In this document: positions 9,218-19,487 of the stretch, piece by piece
How positions within the stretch are numbered: the first letter of the stretch is position 1
Layout: each line of letters begins with the position of its first letter
Source of the DNA: Bin87 sp965220095
GTDB taxonomy: Bacteria; Chloroflexota; Dehalococcoidia; Lucifugimonadales; UBA3495
Length of the DNA: 64,000 nt
Assembly (NCBI GenBank): GCA_965220095.1
Contig: OZ244805.1
Span: forward strand, 1,736,001 to 1,800,000
Direction of reading: 5' to 3'
Notes under the pieces: generated by a model
Told to the model about the DNA's origin: nothing
Seen by the model: only the letters and a program-made list of their open reading frames with translations
Database searches by the model: none
Position numbers and translations under genes: made by a program

Positions 9218-9243
9218 TGATTAACGACAATTAGTCTTGCCGG
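9218..9243. repeat. 26-bp intergenic repeat, copy 2
   Basis: TGATTAACGACA followed by ATTAGTCTTGCCGG; 23 of 26 positions match copy 1 at 3134-3159, in the same orientation. It sits in the 228-bp gap between higB and the hypothetical gene ending at 9299. Confidence 0.5.
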
Positions 9244-10050
9244 CCTGTCGCCTCATCGAGAAATGTTACCGAGACTATAGCACCTGGGGAGCAATGCCTC
9301 AGCGGGAAAACTCACCGTCGAATCGCGGCAATCCTTCCAGCGCCCCGTCGGCGTCTTCGTCACCGAACTCCCGCAGATCCGCAGCCTGTTCGTATCGCTC
9401 TTCTTCATACCCGTCCGGGTCAATGGCCTGGTAAATGCGGTCAATGGCGTCGTGGGGGAGTCCGGCAGCACGGGCCTCTCCCAGCAGGATGCTCACAGTG
9501 GCGTAATCTGTCGACGGCGGAGTCACGCCCAACTCTTCCGCTTCATGCCCCATGGCCGCCGCCAGCTTGGACAGCTTCACCGAGTCCAGCCCCTGCCGCC
9601 GTGCCGTCGTGATGATGGCCCGCGCCTGCCTCAGGGTGGCGAATTCGGTGTCGAAGTCCGAGTCGCGCAACAGGTATTCCGACACGTCCGGTTCCATCCC
9701 CCGCCACCGCCGCCAGCACGTCCAGCATGGCGCCGTGGCGCAGGTCCTGCTGTTGCAGCGCCGACACGAACTCGCTGCAGCGATCCCCCGCCACGTCGTG
9801 GAGACCGGCGTCGGCCAGATCCGACATCACCAAGGGATAGGGCAGCAGGAGGTCCGACAATGCCTCCGCTTCCGGACCCATTGCCAACAGCGCGCCAATC
9901 ACCCGGTCGACCTGCTGCTGAGCCGCGGCCGCCGGGAATCCCATCGGGTAGGTGTCCAGTATCGACTGGACCACTTTGGCGCCGCGGTAGTAGTAGACGA
10001 TGTAAAGTCCGCCCGCGGCGTGCGGCGGGTTGGGGTCCCACTCGTCGAAG

Positions 10051-11529
10051 CTGGACTTTCCGCATTTCAAGCGGCGTAAGCCAGGGAATCGACAAGTCGG
10101 TGGTACAGAGCGACTGGGAGTTCCTGCGTATCGGGGTCGACGGCCGACGTTGAAAAACCCTCCGAGGCCAGCCACAGGTGGCGTCGCACCAGGGCAATGG
10201 CGTCCACGAAGGTCGGCAACGGCTTGTCGTACCAGGCCGCTCGGCGCTGGGTCATGGGGCGCTGTTTTTGCAACCCGTGGGCGGCCAGGGTGGTCCAGGA
10301 GAAGATTCCCAGCAGGACGGGCGTGGTGCGGGCGATGGCCAGGTCGGACCACTGGCGTTGGGTTTCCAGGCCCAGGTGGGTCCGCACCTCCTGAAAGGTA
10401 ACTTCCAGTTGCCAGCGCAGGACAAACCATTCCAGGATCTGGGTCGGGTCCGCCGCGGGGTCGGTGCACAGCAAGGCCTGGGTGGCGAAGGAGCCCTGGG
10501 GATCCCGGATCAGCACCCAGCGGATGCGGACTGGAGACTTGCCGGAGCGGTACCAGACCGCCGTTTGCGACGTGAGTTCCACCGTGCGGGTGGCGCCGTC
10601 ATAGCAGGCCACGGCCACGCTGGCCCAAGTTGCCTGGGGCTGGTCGAGGATCGTTTTCAGCGCGGGTCGCCGCGCGCCTTTCAGCGGCGGGCGGCCGTTC
10701 TGACCCGGCTGACGGGCTGGCGCGGGCGCATAGAGAGCGGCGTCCAGCCGTAGTCTGGCAATGAGGGTAACGGGTTCACGGAGGGATTGGCAGCAGTGGA
10801 GCAGGTCCAGCACGGCGTAGCTGTTGTCGCCCACCAGCGCCAGTGGACGTTGGGGCAGCCAGCGTGGTTCGGCAGGCTCACCATGAGCGGGGTTGCAGGA
10901 TCATCTGTCGCGCCCAGTCGGTGAGCTTCTTGTGCCGACGTCCCTGCTGTTGGTAGTACCGGGTCGATGGCGCCAGCACGGTGAGCGCCGGCAAGGCCCA
11001 ATGGCGTCCGGCCCAGGGCACGTGGCCCAGCCACATCAGGGAGATCCAGCGCAGGCCGCTGGCCTTGACCAGTTGGCTCCGGCTGGAACGCACCGCGTCG
11101 CGGTAGATGCCCCGACCTTTGATCTTGGCGCCGCGACGCCGCTCCAGGGTTTCGTCGATGCCGAAGACCAAGGGGCCATCCCCACCATCAAGGTGCTGGA
11201 GCAGCAACACCAAGAGGATGCGCGCCGCTGCACGGGGCGACCACACCGCCCGGTTGAGCACCTCATGGTAGCGGGCGTAATCGCGGTGATCGCTGCGGCC
11301 CATGACCCGCAGGGCCGCGGCGACGGTGCGCTGACCCGGGGTCAGGATCGCGCCCACCAGCAGTACCTGGGCTTTCCGCCAGGTCGGGTTGGTAAACAGC
11401 GTTGCGAAGGGAATGAGTATGGATACAATGGCATTGGGCAGGGTAAGCATAGCTGGGCCTTTAGTGAGATTTTGGTCAGGCCAGCTTACCCTGTCTTTAT
11501 ACTTTTTCTAAATTATGCGTAAAGCCTAG
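10051..11529 (-). mobile_element. IS group A (5-bp TSD, DDE_5-type transposase), copy 1
   Basis: 1479 bp. Ends are CTGGACTTTCCGCATTT on the left and CTAGGCTTTACGCAT (reverse complement) on the right. It is flanked by the direct repeat CGAAG at 10046-10050 and 11530-11534. The same element occurs at 14626, 18026 and 61800. It splits a hypothetical gene. The transposase frame is broken (see its own entry). Confidence 0.9.
10067..11450 (-). pseudogene. IS group A transposase, frame split after residue 190
   Basis: Part 1 (11450-10878) starts MLTLPNAIVSILIPFATLF and holds the first catalytic region (FGIDETLERRRGAKIKGRG). It stops at QMILQPRSW. Part 2 continues in the +1 frame (LALVGDNSYAVLDLLHC to VDSLAYAA). 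The 1457-bp copy at 18026 encodes the same protein in one 453-codon frame, so this copy has a net 22 bp extra around 10868-10892. A CCCC run (GGGG at 10889-10892 on +) lies at the only overlap of the two frames. Probably a DDE_5/IS701-superfamily transposase; the family name is from recall. Confidence 0.8.
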
Positions 11530-12286
11530 CGAAGCGTCCGACGTAGAAGTCAGCCGGCCCAACCAGCATCGCGGCCGCGCGTTCGGTCACCGCGGGCAGT
11601 CCCCGCATGGCCGGCCGGATTTCCACCGGCAGGTCCTGGTTGAATGCGCGCAAATCCGCGGCCACGGTTTCCGTCATCTCGTCGATGGCGGCGTGCGCCT
11701 CCGCCAGCAGCGCCGCTCGGGCGTTGGCCAGCCCGTCGTCGATGTCGGGGACAGCCGTGGCCTCAAGACGTTCCCTGCTTTCCTCGGCGCTCCCCACCAG
11801 AGGGGTCAGCACCACCAGGTAGGCCTCCCGCATTGGGTCCCGTTGCGGCAGCTCGGCCCGCTGGCGACGGAACAGTCTCACCACCTGGAGGCTGGTGATG
11901 CAGGCGAAGCAGGCGGCGTACCAGAGGTCCGCATCATGGTCTGCAACCTCCGGCTCCGGTTGCGGTCGGAGCCGCGCCGCGGCGTCATTCAAACGTCCCA
12001 TCAGCCCGATGCGCCGCTCCGTCTCCGCTGCTGCCATGGGCGACTGCTCGCCCTGGTCCTGCTGACGCGCCGTCCTTCCGACCACAGCGCCGGACAGTTC
12101 GCTTTCCTGCTCCAGCGTCAGGCCGGTCAACGCCAGCAGGGCTCCAATGGCTTCCGGCGAGTCGCGCTGACCTGCGCGGTGGTCGCTTCGCGGAAGGCCG
12201 TGAGCCACGCCCGTTGGTAAAGCGCGCGCGCGCGGTCAATCTCGCACCGCTCACAATCGCAGTCGGCTGGGTTGGCATCCATGGAT

Positions 12287-12490
12287 TCACCTCCAGTTTA
12301 ATGGGCGTGGTTGGGATGGGTTCGTGGGAGACCGGATTACCCCGGCGTGGTGGCCGGACGCCGTGGGCCAGTTATCTTTCGTATAGACCGTCAGCAGGGC
12401 GAGCAGCCAGGGCCGACCGGCGGACATGGCGGCCAGGATCTGCCGGACCTGTTCCGGCGTCCAGTAGTGGGGCAGCTCGCAGGCGGGCAT
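12287..12490 (-). pseudogene. Possible N-terminal fragment of a tyrosine recombinase
   Basis: A short frame beginning MPACELPHYWTPEQVRQILA with MSAGRPWLLALLTVYT after it. This resembles the start of a phage-integrase catalytic domain (LTPEQVRxLL...RxWLLALLxxYT), but it loses similarity after about 38 residues and no catalytic Arg follows. It lies directly upstream of the broken hypothetical gene. It could be a chance match. Confidence 0.35.
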
Positions 12491-12508
12491 ACGCCCCCAA
12501 TTCTACCG

Positions 12509-12633
12509 TGGCAGAGTTCATTAGCAACTCTGCCATTTCGCCTACCATCTCGCCCTGGCACCGTACTTGCCGTGGCGTCCAATTGAGGCCCCAGGGCGCG
12601 AAAAATGGCAGAGTCGTGCATAAAGTCTGCCAT
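12509..12633. promoter_or_regulatory. Two related inverted repeats with TGGCAGA half-sites
   Basis: 12509-12535 is TGGCAGAGTT, a 7-nt spacer, then AACTCTGCCA (perfect arms). 12605-12633 is ATGGCAGA, a 13-nt spacer, then TCTGCCAT. Four copies of TGGCAGA in 125 bp upstream of the methylase gene (12877) look like a paired operator for a dimeric regulator. The remaining 12634-12876 stretch shows no gene I can support. Confidence 0.45.
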
Positions 12634-12876
12634 AGACCGGCTTCAATAGATTGGAATGCCATACTGACATTTTGTTCGACTGGCTCCAACGGGTTTCGCT
12701 GAGCACGACACCTCCTCGCACTCCAAACGGAAAGCAAAACCTCGTTCTGCTTGATATTGGCATCTCCGCGGTTCAGAATAGCGGCATTCATCCTCCTGTC
12801 GGGCTCACGGAGGCATCCATATCTGGAATTCTCCGTTTGAATCCCCTCCCGCCAGGGACTTGGCTCTCAAATCTAT

Positions 12877-14063
12877 ATGCTAAGAGCAGAACGCACACAC
12901 GTCCGGCCCACGGTTCAGCCAGGTCAAACTGTGCCCGACGGGTATTTGCCTGACTTCCTAACAGGCGCGCACGTTAAAGACACCCCAGAGGAGTATGTCC
13001 GGCAGAACCTAGAACGCGCGCTAGTCGAGCAGTATGGGTATCCGATGGAACACTGCGAACCCGAGTTCAGGATTAAGGTCGGTTCCTCGAGGCGGCGCGC
13101 GACGGATATTGCGGTGTTCCCTGCAAGAGATGAACATCGCCAAGAAAACGTCTACATCGTCGTCGAGTGCAAGCGAGCGGACACGAACCCGGCTGATCGA
13201 AAAGATGGGATCGACCAGCTCAAATCCTATCTCTCCGCCTGCCTTAACGCACGTTTCGGCCTTTGGACTAATGGAACTGAGCGACACTGTTTCGCCAAGC
13301 GAGACCTTCGCCGGGGACAGGCGTTCGAAGAGATTTTGGACATTCCGCGGTTTGGCAAGACCGAGGAAGAATCAGAGCGCTTAACCCGTCGCGACCTGAG
13401 GGCTGCCTCTGCCGACAACTTGCTCTTTGCGTTTCGTCGGTGTCACAACTACATCGCCGGAAGCGAGGGGATGCAAAAGACCGAGGCATTTTGGGAACTC
13501 TTGAAGATCATTTTTGCGAAAATCGAAGACGAACGTTCATCGCAGATCGACTTCTTGACGACTTCGCGAGAACGCTTGAACGCAACGGTGGCCCTGAGTG
13601 CTAAAACCCGCATCCAAGCAATCTTCAATGAGAAAGTCGCAGACAAGTACCCTCAAATTTTCCCCCATTCGGATCGTGAAATATCCCTCACTCCGCCGAC
13701 GATAGCCTACGTGGTCTCTCAACTTCAGAGCTACTCACTTCTTGAATCCCCCGTAGACGTAAAGGGCGTCGCCTACGAGGAGATTGTAGGTGCAAACCTT
13801 CGCGGAGCCGTGGCGAGTTCTTCACACCACGCAACGCGTGCCGAATGGCAGTATCGATGCTGAATCCACAACCCGGCGCGAACCTACTCGACCCAGCCTG
13901 TGGAACTGGGGGGTTTCTCATCACCGCAATGAATCACGCGCTTTCAAAGTTGGCCGAGTCGGAGCGAGTGGAATGGGCCGACCGCGAGCGGCCAACCCAA
14001 GGCGAACTAGGCGAGCTCTACAGGAAGCACGCCTACTACCTGGGTTCAATGGTTTTCGGACTA
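12877..14063 (+). pseudogene. Type I-like R-M methylase, N-terminal part (HSDR_N plus N6-MTase motif I)
   Basis: From ATG 12877 the first 310 codons give an HsdR-N-like domain with a PD-(D/E)xK-like core (ATDIAVFP... IVVECKRAD). The frame then enters the methylase domain (GVAYEEIVGANLRG). One base is missing at 13807-13808: the correct continuation (RGEFFTPRNACRMAVSMLN and motif I DPACGTGGF) is in the next frame. An IS630 element interrupts at 14063. Joining to 17315 restores SMVFGLDLNPALV without a break. The whole gene was about 666 codons; it is inactive as it stands. Confidence 0.85.
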
Positions 14064-14071
14064 GTACCGTT

Positions 14072-14625
14072 TCAATTTAATTCTATTGGATATACATGTT
14101 TGAGCTTACTGCGAGCGTCCTGGGTGGAGAACCGCCAGTCTATGATGGCGGCGGCCTCGTTGCGCTCGCGTTCGAGCGCCGCGACCTCCCGTCTCAGCAA
14201 CGCTTCATCGCCGACCCGGCGGTTCAGACACTGTCTGCTAAAGACGCTCAACTCGATTTCAGCCATGTTCAACCAGCTTCCGTGATTGGGTGTGTGGTGA
14301 AGCTCCAGGCGTTTGGCTATGCGGCGCGCCTCGGACGGTGCAAACGCTTCGTAGAGCGAGCCGGGCTTGTGGGTGTTGAGATTGTCCAGGACCACGCGCG
14401 CTACTGCGGCGTCAGGATATGCCTCGTCCACCAGCCACTTCATCTGTTGAGCGAAGTCCACAGCAGTCCGGCGCCCGGTCACCTCGATATGCCTCCACCC
14501 ACCCTTCGGTTCACAGAACATGAACAGATTCCAGGTCCCGTTTCGCTGGTACTCGGTGTCATAGCGCTCCACCCGTCCAGGAGCGGCCTCAATGGGAGGC
14601 CGCACATCCCCAAGCAACTGCTTGG
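14072..14625 (-). pseudogene. IS630 transposase, C-terminal half
   Basis: Reads KQLLGDVRPPIEAAPGRVER, then VVLDNLNTH (second catalytic Asp with DNxxxH) and NMAEIELS (catalytic Glu). It ends at 14072. Across the group A insertion it joins exactly to the upstream half (VVCFDESS then KQLLGDV). Function was lost when the insertion occurred. Confidence 0.85.
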
Positions 14626-16104
14626 CTAGGCTTTACGCATAATTTAGAAAAAGTATAAAGACAGGGTAAGCTGGCCTGACCAAAATCTCACTAAAGGCCC
14701 AGCTATGCTTACCCTGCCCAATGCCATTGTATCCATACTCATTCCCTTCGCAACGCTGTTTACCAACCCGACCTGGCGGAAAGCCCAGGTACTGCTGGTG
14801 GGCGCGATCCTGACCCCGGGTCAGCGCACCGTCGCCGCGGCCCTGCGGGTCATGGGCCGCAGCGATCACCGCGATTACGCCCGCTACCATGAGGTGCTCA
14901 ACCGGGCGGTGTGGTCGCCCCGTGCAGCGGCGCGCATCCTCTTGGTGTTGCTGCTCCAGCACCTTGATGGTGGGGATGGCCCCTTGGTCTTCGGCATCGA
15001 CGAAACCCTGGAACGGCGTCGCGGCGCCAAGATCAAAGGTCGGGGCATCTACCGCGACGCGGTGCGTTCCAGCCGGAGCCAACTGGTCAAGGCCAGCGGC
15101 CTGCGCTGGATCTCCCTGATGTGGCTGGGCCACGTGCCTTGGGCCGGACGCCATTGGGCCCTGCCGGCGCTCACCGTGCTGGCGCCCTCGACCCGGTACT
15201 ACCAACAGCAGGGACGTCGGCACAAGAAGCTCACCGACTGGGCGCGACAGATGATCCTGCAACCCCGCTCATGGTGAGCCTGCCGAACCACGCTGGCTGC
15301 CCCAACGTCCACTGGCGCTGGTGGGCGACAACAGCTACGCCGTGCTGGACCTGCTCCACTGCTGCCAATCCCTCCGTGAACCCGTTACCCTCATTGCCAG
15401 ACTACGGCTGGACGCCGCTCTCTATGCGCCCGCGCCAGCCCGTCAGCCGGGTCAGAACGGCCGCCCGCCGCTGAAAGGCGCGCGGCGACCCGCGCTGAAA
15501 ACGATCCTCGACCAGCCCCAGGCAACTTGGGCCAGCGTGGCCGTGGCCTGGTATGACGGCGCCACCCGCACGGTGGAACTCACGTCGCAAACGGCGGTCT
15601 GGTACCGCTCCGGCAAGTCTCCAGTCCTCATCCGCTGGGTGCTGATCCGAGATCCCCAGGGCTCCTTCGCCACCCAGGCCTTGCTGTGCACCGACCCCGC
15701 CGCGGACCCGACCCAGATCCTGGAATGGTTTGTCCTGCGCTGGCAACTGGAAGTTACTTTCCGGGAGGTGCGGACCCACCTGGGCCTGGAAACCCAACGC
15801 CAGTGGTCCGACCTGGCCATCGCCCGCACCACGCCCGTCCTGCTGGGAATCTTCTCCTGGACCACCCTGGCCGCCCACGGGTTGCAAAAACAGCGCCCCA
15901 TGACCCAGCGCCGAGCGGCCTGGTACGACAAGCCGTTGCCGACCTTCGTGGACGCCATTGCCCTGGTGCGACGCCACCTGTGGCTGGCCTCGGAGGGTTT
16001 TTCAACGTCGGCCGTCGACCCCGATACGCAGGAACTCCCAGTCGCTCTGTACCACCGACTTGTCGATTCCCTGGCTTACGCCGCTTGAAATGCGGAAAGT
16101 CCAG
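14626..16104 (+). mobile_element. IS group A, copy 2
   Basis: 1479 bp, near-identical to the copies at 10051 and 61800. The left end CTAGGCTTTACGCAT follows CTTGG (14621-14625). The right end AAAGTCCAG is followed not by CTTGG but by a partial second copy (16105-16661), after which CTTGG appears. One and a half elements therefore share one target duplication. Confidence 0.88.
14705..16088 (+). pseudogene. IS group A transposase, frame split after residue 190
   Basis: Part 1 at 14705-15277 (ends QMILQPRSW) and part 2 in the +1 frame up to 16088. The shared frame break lies by the CCCC run at 15263-15266. It differs from the 10067 copy by only a few substitutions (for example Trp for Cys in VAVAWYDG, Arg for Gln in VTFREVRT). 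Confidence 0.8.
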
Positions 16105-16661
16105 CTGGTATGACGGCACCACCCGCACGGTGGAACTCACGTCGCAAGCGGCGGTCTGGTACCGCTCCGGCAAGCCTCCAGTCCTCATCCGCTGGGTGCT
16201 GATCCGCGATCCCCAGGGCGCCTTCGCCACCCAGGCCTTGCTGTGTACCGACCCATCGGCGGACCCGACCCAGATCCTGGAATGGTTTGTCCTGCGCTGG
16301 CAACTGGAGGTCACCTTTCAGGAGGTGCGTACCCACCTGGGCGTGGAAACCCAGCGCCAGTGGTCAGATCTGGCCATCGCCCGCACCACGCCTGTCCTGC
16401 TGGGTCTCTTCTCCTGGACCACCCTGGCCGCTCACGCGTTGCAAAAACGACACCCCATGACCCAGCGTACGGCGGCCTGGTACGACAAACCGTCGCCGAC
16501 CTTCGTGGACGCCATCGCCCTGGTCAGACGCCACCTGTGGCTGGCCTCGGAGGGTTTTTCAACGTCGGCCACCGACCCCGACATTCAGGAACTCCCGGTC
16601 GCCCTGTACCACCGACTTGTAGATTCGCTTGCTTACGCCGCTTGAAATGCGGAAAGTCCAG
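16105..16661 (+). mobile_element. IS group A, 557-bp 3' fragment of a different subtype
   Basis: Encodes the last 180 residues of the transposase. Its variants (GTTRTVELTSQAAVWY, LGVETQRQW, ALQKRHPMTQRTAAW) match the intact-frame copy at 18042 and not the neighbouring copy 2. It ends with the normal terminal repeat and then the CTTGG duplication at 16662-16666. Confidence 0.8.
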
Positions 16662-16666
16662 CTTGG

Positions 16667-17230
16667 AGGACTCGTCAAAACACACCACCGGACACTCCCG
16701 GTCGTACTCTTCGTGATAAAGGTCCAGCACGTCCTCCATCCGAGCGACGAACTCCCCGCTCAGCTTGGGGATGCACCATTCCTTTTTCCGCCACGGCTTG
16801 AGTTCGTTTTTTTGAGTATCTGGCGCACCGTCTCCAAGGAGATGCTCCCGGCAAACTCCATCTCCACCACCTTGTCCGCCAGCAGATGGAGCGTCCAGTT
16901 CACATGTCCTTCGGGTGGACTGCTGCACGCGATGGCAACTAGGTGCGCTTCCTGCTTGCCGTCCAACTTGCGCTCCCGGCCCGGCCGTGGCTTGTCATTG
17001 ATGGCGGCCTCAAGTCCTTCCTCGACGAACCGCTTCCGCACTCTGGCAACGGTAGCAGCGTTGATCAAAAGCACACCGGCTATCTCACCGTCCCGAAGTC
17101 CTTCATCTGCTTTGAGCAACGCCAGCGCCCGCTTGACGGTGCGGACTGACGGCTTGCCCCGGTGGGAAACCTCATTGAGACGGGAGCGTTCGGATTCAGC
17201 CAGCTTGACTTTATACTTGATGGCAGCCAT
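16667..17230 (-). pseudogene. IS630 transposase, N-terminal half with an A7 frame junction
   Basis: From ATG 17230 (MAAIKYKVKLAESERSRL) through a helix-turn-helix region to VRQILKK. The frame then has to shift -1 at a run of seven A (T7 at 16807-16813 on +) to continue NELKPWRKKEWCIPKLSGEF and DVLDLYHEEY..VVCFDESS. A-runs at such junctions are typical of programmed -1 frameshifting in insertion sequences. The group A insertion cuts the gene at 16667. Confidence 0.8.
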
Positions 17231-17314
17231 GTCTGGATACTCCCCCACAGAAAGATCATACCCAAGTATGGCTCCCTTCTCATATTATTACAAATCTATC
17301 CGGAAATGGTACTA

Positions 17315-18025
17315 GACTTGAACCCGGCTTTGGTCCGTGCGGCGAAGATGAACATGGTCATGAACAATGATGGGGCAGGTGGTATCAACCAAGCCAACAG
17401 CTTGGCTCATCCAAACACCTGGAACGAAGAGGCTCGGCGGTCTGCTCAGCTTAACTCCATTGACGTGCTCTTTACGAATCCCCCGTTCGGGACACGCATC
17501 GTAGTCGACGACGCCGACATCCTCAAGCAATATGAGCTTGCCGCTATCTGGGACCCAGACGAGTCGACGGGCGAATGGACGATGAGACGCGATGCGTCTG
17601 GCGAACCTGTGCTCCAGAAGTCTCAACCTCCGGAAATCTTGTTCATAGAACGCTGCGTCCAGTTTCTTAAACCTGAAATTGGAAGATTGGCTATGGTGAT
17701 CCCCAACGGGATTCTCAACAACCCGGCACTCGGCTACGTGCGGACTTGGATGCTCCATAACGTTCAACTCCTCGCAGTCGTCGATATGCAACGCGATCTG
17801 TTCCAGCCACAGAATGATACGCAAACCTCTATGGTTCTGATGCGTCGCCTGTCCGAGCAAGAACGTGCGCTCGCCCGCGAAGGGCACTTGGACTACCCTA
17901 TCTTCATGGCCGTCGCCGAGAAGATTGGGCACGACAAGCGCGGCAACACCATCTACCGTCGTTCGCCAGAAGGCGACGAGTTCCTTGAATCCGTACCTTC
18001 AGGTGGTATTGATCCAATAACTGGG
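17315..18025 (+). pseudogene. Type I-like R-M methylase, central part with NPPF motif
   Basis: In-frame continuation of the methylase after the IS630 element: DLNPALVRAAKMNMVM, then the catalytic motif IV LFTNPPFGTR. The C-terminal half of the N6-adenine methylase fold follows (RLAMVIPNGILNNPALGYVR). It is interrupted at 18025 by IS group A copy 3 with duplication CTGGG. Joining to 19488 keeps the frame open to the stop codon. Confidence 0.85.
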
Positions 18026-19482
18026 CTGGACTTTCCGCATTTCAAGCGGCGTAAGCCAGCGAATCTACAAGTCGGTGGTACAGGGCGACCGGGAGTTCCT
18101 GAATGTCGGGGTCGGTGGCCGACGTTGAAAAACCCTCCGACGCCAGCCACAGGTGGCGTCGCACCAGGGCGATGGCGTCCACGAAGGTCGGCGACGGTTT
18201 GTCGTACCAGGCCGCCGTACGCTGGGTCATGGGGTGTCGTTTTTGCAACGCGTGAGCGGCCAGGGTGGTCCAGGAGAAGAGACCCAGCAGGACAGGCGTG
18301 GTGCGGGCGATGGCCAGGTCGGACCACTGGCGCTGGGTCTCCACGCCCAGGTGGGTACGCACCTCCTGAAAGGTGACCTCCAGTTGCCAGCGCAGGACAA
18401 ACCATTCCAGGATCTGGGTCGGGTCCGCCGCTGGGTCGGTACACAGCAAAGCCTGGGTGGCGAAGGCGCCCTGGGGATCGCGGATCAGCACCCAGCGAAT
18501 GAGGACGGGAGGCTTGCCGGAGCGGTACCAGACCGCCGTCTGGGAGGTGAGTTCCACCGTGCGGGTGGCGCCGTTATACCAGGCCACGGCCACACTGGCC
18601 CAAGTTACCTGGGGCTGGTCGAGGAGGGCCTTCAGCGAGGGTCGCCGCGCGCCTTTCAGCGGCGGGCGGCCCTGCTGACCCGGTTGACGGGGCGGCGCTG
18701 GCGCATAGAGAGCGGCGTCCAGCCGTAGTCTGGCAATGAGGGTAACGGGTTCACGGAGGGATTGGCAGCAGTGGAGCAGATCCAGCACGGCGTAGCTGTT
18801 GTCGCCCACCAGCGCCAGCGGTCGCTGCGGCAGCCAGCGCCTCAGTTGCATGACCATCTGCCGCGCCCAGTCGGTGAGTTTCTTGTGTCGGCGTCCCTGC
18901 TGCTGGTAGTACCGCGTCGAGGGCGCCAGCACGGTGAGCGCCGGCAAGGCCCAATGGCGTCCGGCCCAGGGCACGTGGCCCAGCCACATCAGAGAGATCC
19001 AGCGCAGGCCGCTGGCCTTGACCAGTTGCTGGCGGCTGGAACGCACCGCATCGCGGTAGATGCCCCGACCTTTGATCTTGGCGCCGCGACGCCGTTCCAG
19101 GGTTTCGTCGATGCCGAAGATCAACGGGCCGTCGCCGCGGTCCAGGTGCTGGAGCAGCAGCACCAGCAGGATGCGGGCCGCTGCACGGGACGACCACACC
19201 GCCCGATTGAGCACCTCATGGTAGCGGGCGTAGTCGCGCTGGTCGCTGCGGCCCATGACGCGCAGTGCCGCCGCCACGGTGCGCTGACCCGGGGTCAGGA
19301 TCGCGCCGATCAGCAGCACCTGGGCTTTCCGCCAGGTCGGGTTGGTAAACAGCGTTGCGAAGGGACCGACAACGGCTACAATTGCATCGGGCAGGGTGAG
19401 CATGGCTGGACCTTTAGTGAGATTTGGGTCAGGCCAGCTTACCCTGCCTTTATACTTTTTCTAAATTTTGCGTAAAGTCCAG
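18026..19482 (-). mobile_element. IS group A, copy 3 (intact transposase)
   Basis: 1457 bp, with CTGGACTTTCCGCATTT and CTGGACTTTACGCAAAA as inverted ends and CTGGG duplicated at 18021-18025 and 19483-19487. It is 22 bp shorter than copies 1, 2 and 4, and is the only one here with a single open transposase frame. Inserted in the methylase gene. Confidence 0.92.
18042..19403 (-). CDS. IS group A transposase, intact (DDE_5-type)
   Basis: 453 residues in one frame: N-terminus MLTLPDAIVAVVGPFATLF, FGIDETLERRRGAKIKGRG (first catalytic Asp region), VGDNSYAVLD (second Asp) and the C-terminal WFVLRWQLEVTFQEVRTHLG with the likely catalytic Glu. At the point where the other copies break, this one reads QMVMQLRRWLPQRPLALVGD without interruption. 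It could supply transposase in trans to the frame-broken copies. Confidence 0.9.
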   Translation of the reverse strand: MLTLPDAIVAVVGPFATLFTNPTWRKAQVLLIGAILTPGQRTVAAALRVMGRSDQRDYARYHEVLNRAVWSSRAAARILLVLLLQHLDRGDGPLIFGIDETLERRRGAKIKGRGIYRDAVRSSRQQLVKASGLRWISLMWLGHVPWAGRHWALPALTVLAPSTRYYQQQGRRHKKLTDWARQMVMQLRRWLPQRPLALVGDNSYAVLDLLHCCQSLREPVTLIARLRLDAALYAPAPPRQPGQQGRPPLKGARRPSLKALLDQPQVTWASVAVAWYNGATRTVELTSQTAVWYRSGKPPVLIRWVLIRDPQGAFATQALLCTDPAADPTQILEWFVLRWQLEVTFQEVRTHLGVETQRQWSDLAIARTTPVLLGLFSWTTLAAHALQKRHPMTQRTAAWYDKPSPTFVDAIALVRRHLWLASEGFSTSATDPDIQELPVALYHRLVDSLAYAA

Positions 19483-19487
19483 CTGGG

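Larger units (their letters stand above)
9299..12282 (-). pseudogene. Hypothetical protein gene, two frameshifts and one IS insertion
   Basis: Three segments make one gene. It starts at ATG 12282 with a strong GGAGGTG site 7 nt upstream (MDANPADCDCERCEIDRARA). A frameshift lies near 12160. The long middle part (12150-11535) is helical and contains LWYAACFACITSLQVVRLF. The IS at 10051-11529 with its 5-bp duplication CGAAG splits the gene. Removing the IS and one repeat restores the frame exactly across the junction (DFYVGRF then DEWDPNPPHAA). A second frameshift, at a G5 run near 9700, separates the final part, which begins EPDVSEYLLRDS. The full product would have been about 500 residues. I do not recognise the family; it is acidic and mainly alpha-helical. 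Confidence 0.65.
14064..17312 (-). mobile_element. IS630-family element, itself interrupted by IS group A copies
   Basis: The ends GTACCGTTTCAA and GTACCATTTCCGG (reverse complement) are flanked by TA dinucleotides at 14062-14063 and 17313-17314, the IS630/Tc1 hallmark. Removal of the element rejoins the methylase frame. It is split by a group A insertion (14626-16661) bordered by CTTGG at 14621-14625 and 16662-16666. Confidence 0.9.

Noticed and set aside
12509..12633. CRISPR-like repeats
   Set aside because: Only two inverted repeats of different spacing; no array of direct repeats with unique spacers. No CRISPR was found anywhere in the window.
12651..12953. 100-codon plus-strand frame upstream of the methylase
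   Set aside because: No domain or ribosome site; overlaps the better-supported methylase start.
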